Origin: Latrodectus hesperus
Taxonomy: Eukaryota; Arthropoda; Arachnida; Araneae; Theridiidae
Length of the DNA stretch: 64,000 nt
Assembly (NCBI GenBank): GCA_037975125.1
Contig: JAJQOW010000014.1
Span: 7,006,457-7,070,456 of the forward strand
Direction: 5' to 3'
The first letter of the stretch is position 1. Each line of letters opens with the position of its first letter. The notes under the pieces are model-generated. The model had not been told where the DNA came from and ran no database searches. It saw only the letters and a list, made by a program, of their open reading frames with translations. Below, piece by piece: positions 62,993-64,000 of this stretch. The position numbers and the translations under genes are program-made.

Positions 62993-63161
62993 CAAGTTAT
63001 GCAAATGATGTGAAAGGCACAGCCCTGCAGCGTACCTTTCTCCAGCGATAAGAGAATGCCTGGTCATATATGGTGAGGAATCGGTATAGTTGGCCCTATT
63101 CGTGCCATTATTTCTGCTTGGAAAATAATCATTGGAAGTTTGTTCTTGTCGCGAAGGATGC
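62993..63161 (-). CDS. Possible unidentified exon with two N-glycosylation sequons
   Basis: A 169-nt minus-strand segment is open, has an acceptor (CTACAATTACAG) and a consensus donor (TTG then GTAAGG), and encodes HPSRQEQTSNDYFPSRNNGT then NRANYTDSSPYMTRHSLIAG and ends SHHLHNL. NGT and NYT are potential N-glycosylation sites. The length gives one base plus 56 codons. I do not recognise the family. The exon would belong to a minus-strand gene whose other exons are outside the window or unrecognised. Confidence 0.4.
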
Positions 63162-63336
63162 CTGTAATTGTAGAGAACTATGATTAACTTTTCTTCAAAA
63201 CGACAACAACCTAATTTCAACTTGTTCATCAACAATCATCCTATTTCCTGGAGTAAAAATATTCGAATTTTGGGATTACATTTTTCACACAATTTATCTT
63301 TCCGTCATCATTTTCATGAAAAGAGAAAAGTATATC

Positions 63337-64000
63337 AAAAAAGTTGAATGCTTTAAAAGGTATCGCAGGTAATAGATGGGATGCTCGTACCGCTCATCTT
63401 CTTCAAATCGTGAAATCCTTTATTGTCTCCAGTTTGGATTATGGTTGTCATATATTTACTTCAGCATGCACAACAGACCGCAAAATCCTTGAAACTGTAT
63501 ATTATACTGCCCTAAGAATTGCCACAGGTCTTCCCAAGTGGGCCCCGAAACCGATAGTTCTACAAGAAGCAGGAGAAACTTCTCTTCACTCTAGACAGGA
63601 AATGCTCTCCTTAAACATTTACGTTCGGAATTTAAGCAAGTCTTCATTATCCCCCTGTGTTTCAGCTTGGGAAAAGCTAACTTATAATCGAGTTAATCGT
63701 AATCATCCTCTGGCCATTAAAGCGAAATTGTGACTCGACCAACAAGGAATAAATACCTCGTGCATATTAAAAGTCCCAACAGACTGGTCAGAAATATCAA
63801 AGAAAATCTCCATTTGCTCATCGAATCTCCCTTTTCAGACTAAATCATTTCCAAAAGATATAACTTGTAAGATATTTCACCAGGTTTGTGAGTCATCATG
63901 GCAGACAGATACGCTGATTTTTACAGATGCTTCCAAGCAGGGATCAAATGTTGGAATTGTAATAGTCAATTTTACAACTAATTTATCAATAAGAGGGAAA
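63337..64000 (+). pseudogene. LINE ORF2 C-terminal part with RNase H, runs off the edge
   Basis: The plus-strand frame from 63344 reads KGIAGNRWDARTAHLLQIVK, then SFIVSSLDYGCHIFTSA, then YYTALRIATGLPKWAPKPIV, typical of the connection region after the reverse transcriptase in RNase H-bearing LINEs (I, LOA and related clades). After a stop at 63733 another frame continues through KVPTDWSEISKKISIC to LIFTDASKQGSNVGIVIVNF, where TDAS is the first catalytic motif of RNase H. The RT fingers and palm are missing on the 5' side, so it is truncated. The 3' end lies beyond the window. It is distinct from the Jockey-like LINE at 49-53 kb. Confidence 0.82.

Overview
This is an AT-rich (roughly three quarters A+T by eye), intron-rich, repeat-rich eukaryotic window. 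The transposon set (Merlin, Tc1 and mariner, several hAT lineages, piggyBac, Helitron, Jockey-like LINEs and tRNA-derived SINEs) and the very short retroposon tails ending in (CCAA)n suggest an arthropod, most likely a chelicerate such as a spider. That placement is inference. I see no prokaryotic operon, no virus, no CRISPR array and no convincing functional tRNA or rRNA gene.

Host gene (about 3.1-13.0 kb, minus strand): five exons join in frame through GT-AG sites and encode the signal peptide and armadillo-like repeats of SIL1, the ER nucleotide-exchange factor for BiP. The C-terminal exons are not recognised. The introns carry a Merlin transposon with a perfect 8-bp target duplication and a decayed duplicate of half an exon with its splice donor. 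A MITE-like element lies near the left edge.

Transposon-dominated region (17.5-49 kb): a small MITE and two tail-only retroposons with 13-14 bp duplications (17.5-18.3 kb); an old hAT (18.3-20.8 kb); a frameshifted Tc1 (24.6-26.1 kb); an internally deleted mariner (28.4-29.3 kb); long AT and CA microsatellites; a SINE (31.7 kb); a young hAT with a perfect 8-bp duplication whose BED-finger transposase is broken only by a one-base homopolymer change (33.0-35.6 kb); an older hAT whose terminal repeat was split by a second hAT of another lineage (36.4-42.7 kb); a tRNA-derived SINE next to a deletion-derivative piggyBac (44.9-45.9 kb); a non-autonomous Helitron whose two ends coincide with AT microsatellites (46.1-47.2 kb); and a decayed Tc1/mariner-type element (47.6-48.5 kb).

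Right part (49-64 kb): a 5'-truncated Jockey-like LINE with overlapping gag-like and EN-RT frames on the minus strand (49.3-53.5 kb), an old hAT (56.3-57.9 kb), local tandem duplications (60.9 and 62.1 kb), a tRNA-derived SINE (61.6 kb), one or two unidentified exon candidates (62.2-63.2 kb), and the RNase H end of a second LINE running off the right edge.

Nothing amounts to a new multi-gene system. The most useful observations are nested and dated transposition events, the nearly intact hAT, tail-only retroposons, SINEs that share a 3' tail but have different heads, the partial exon duplication in SIL1, and the Helitron-microsatellite coupling.
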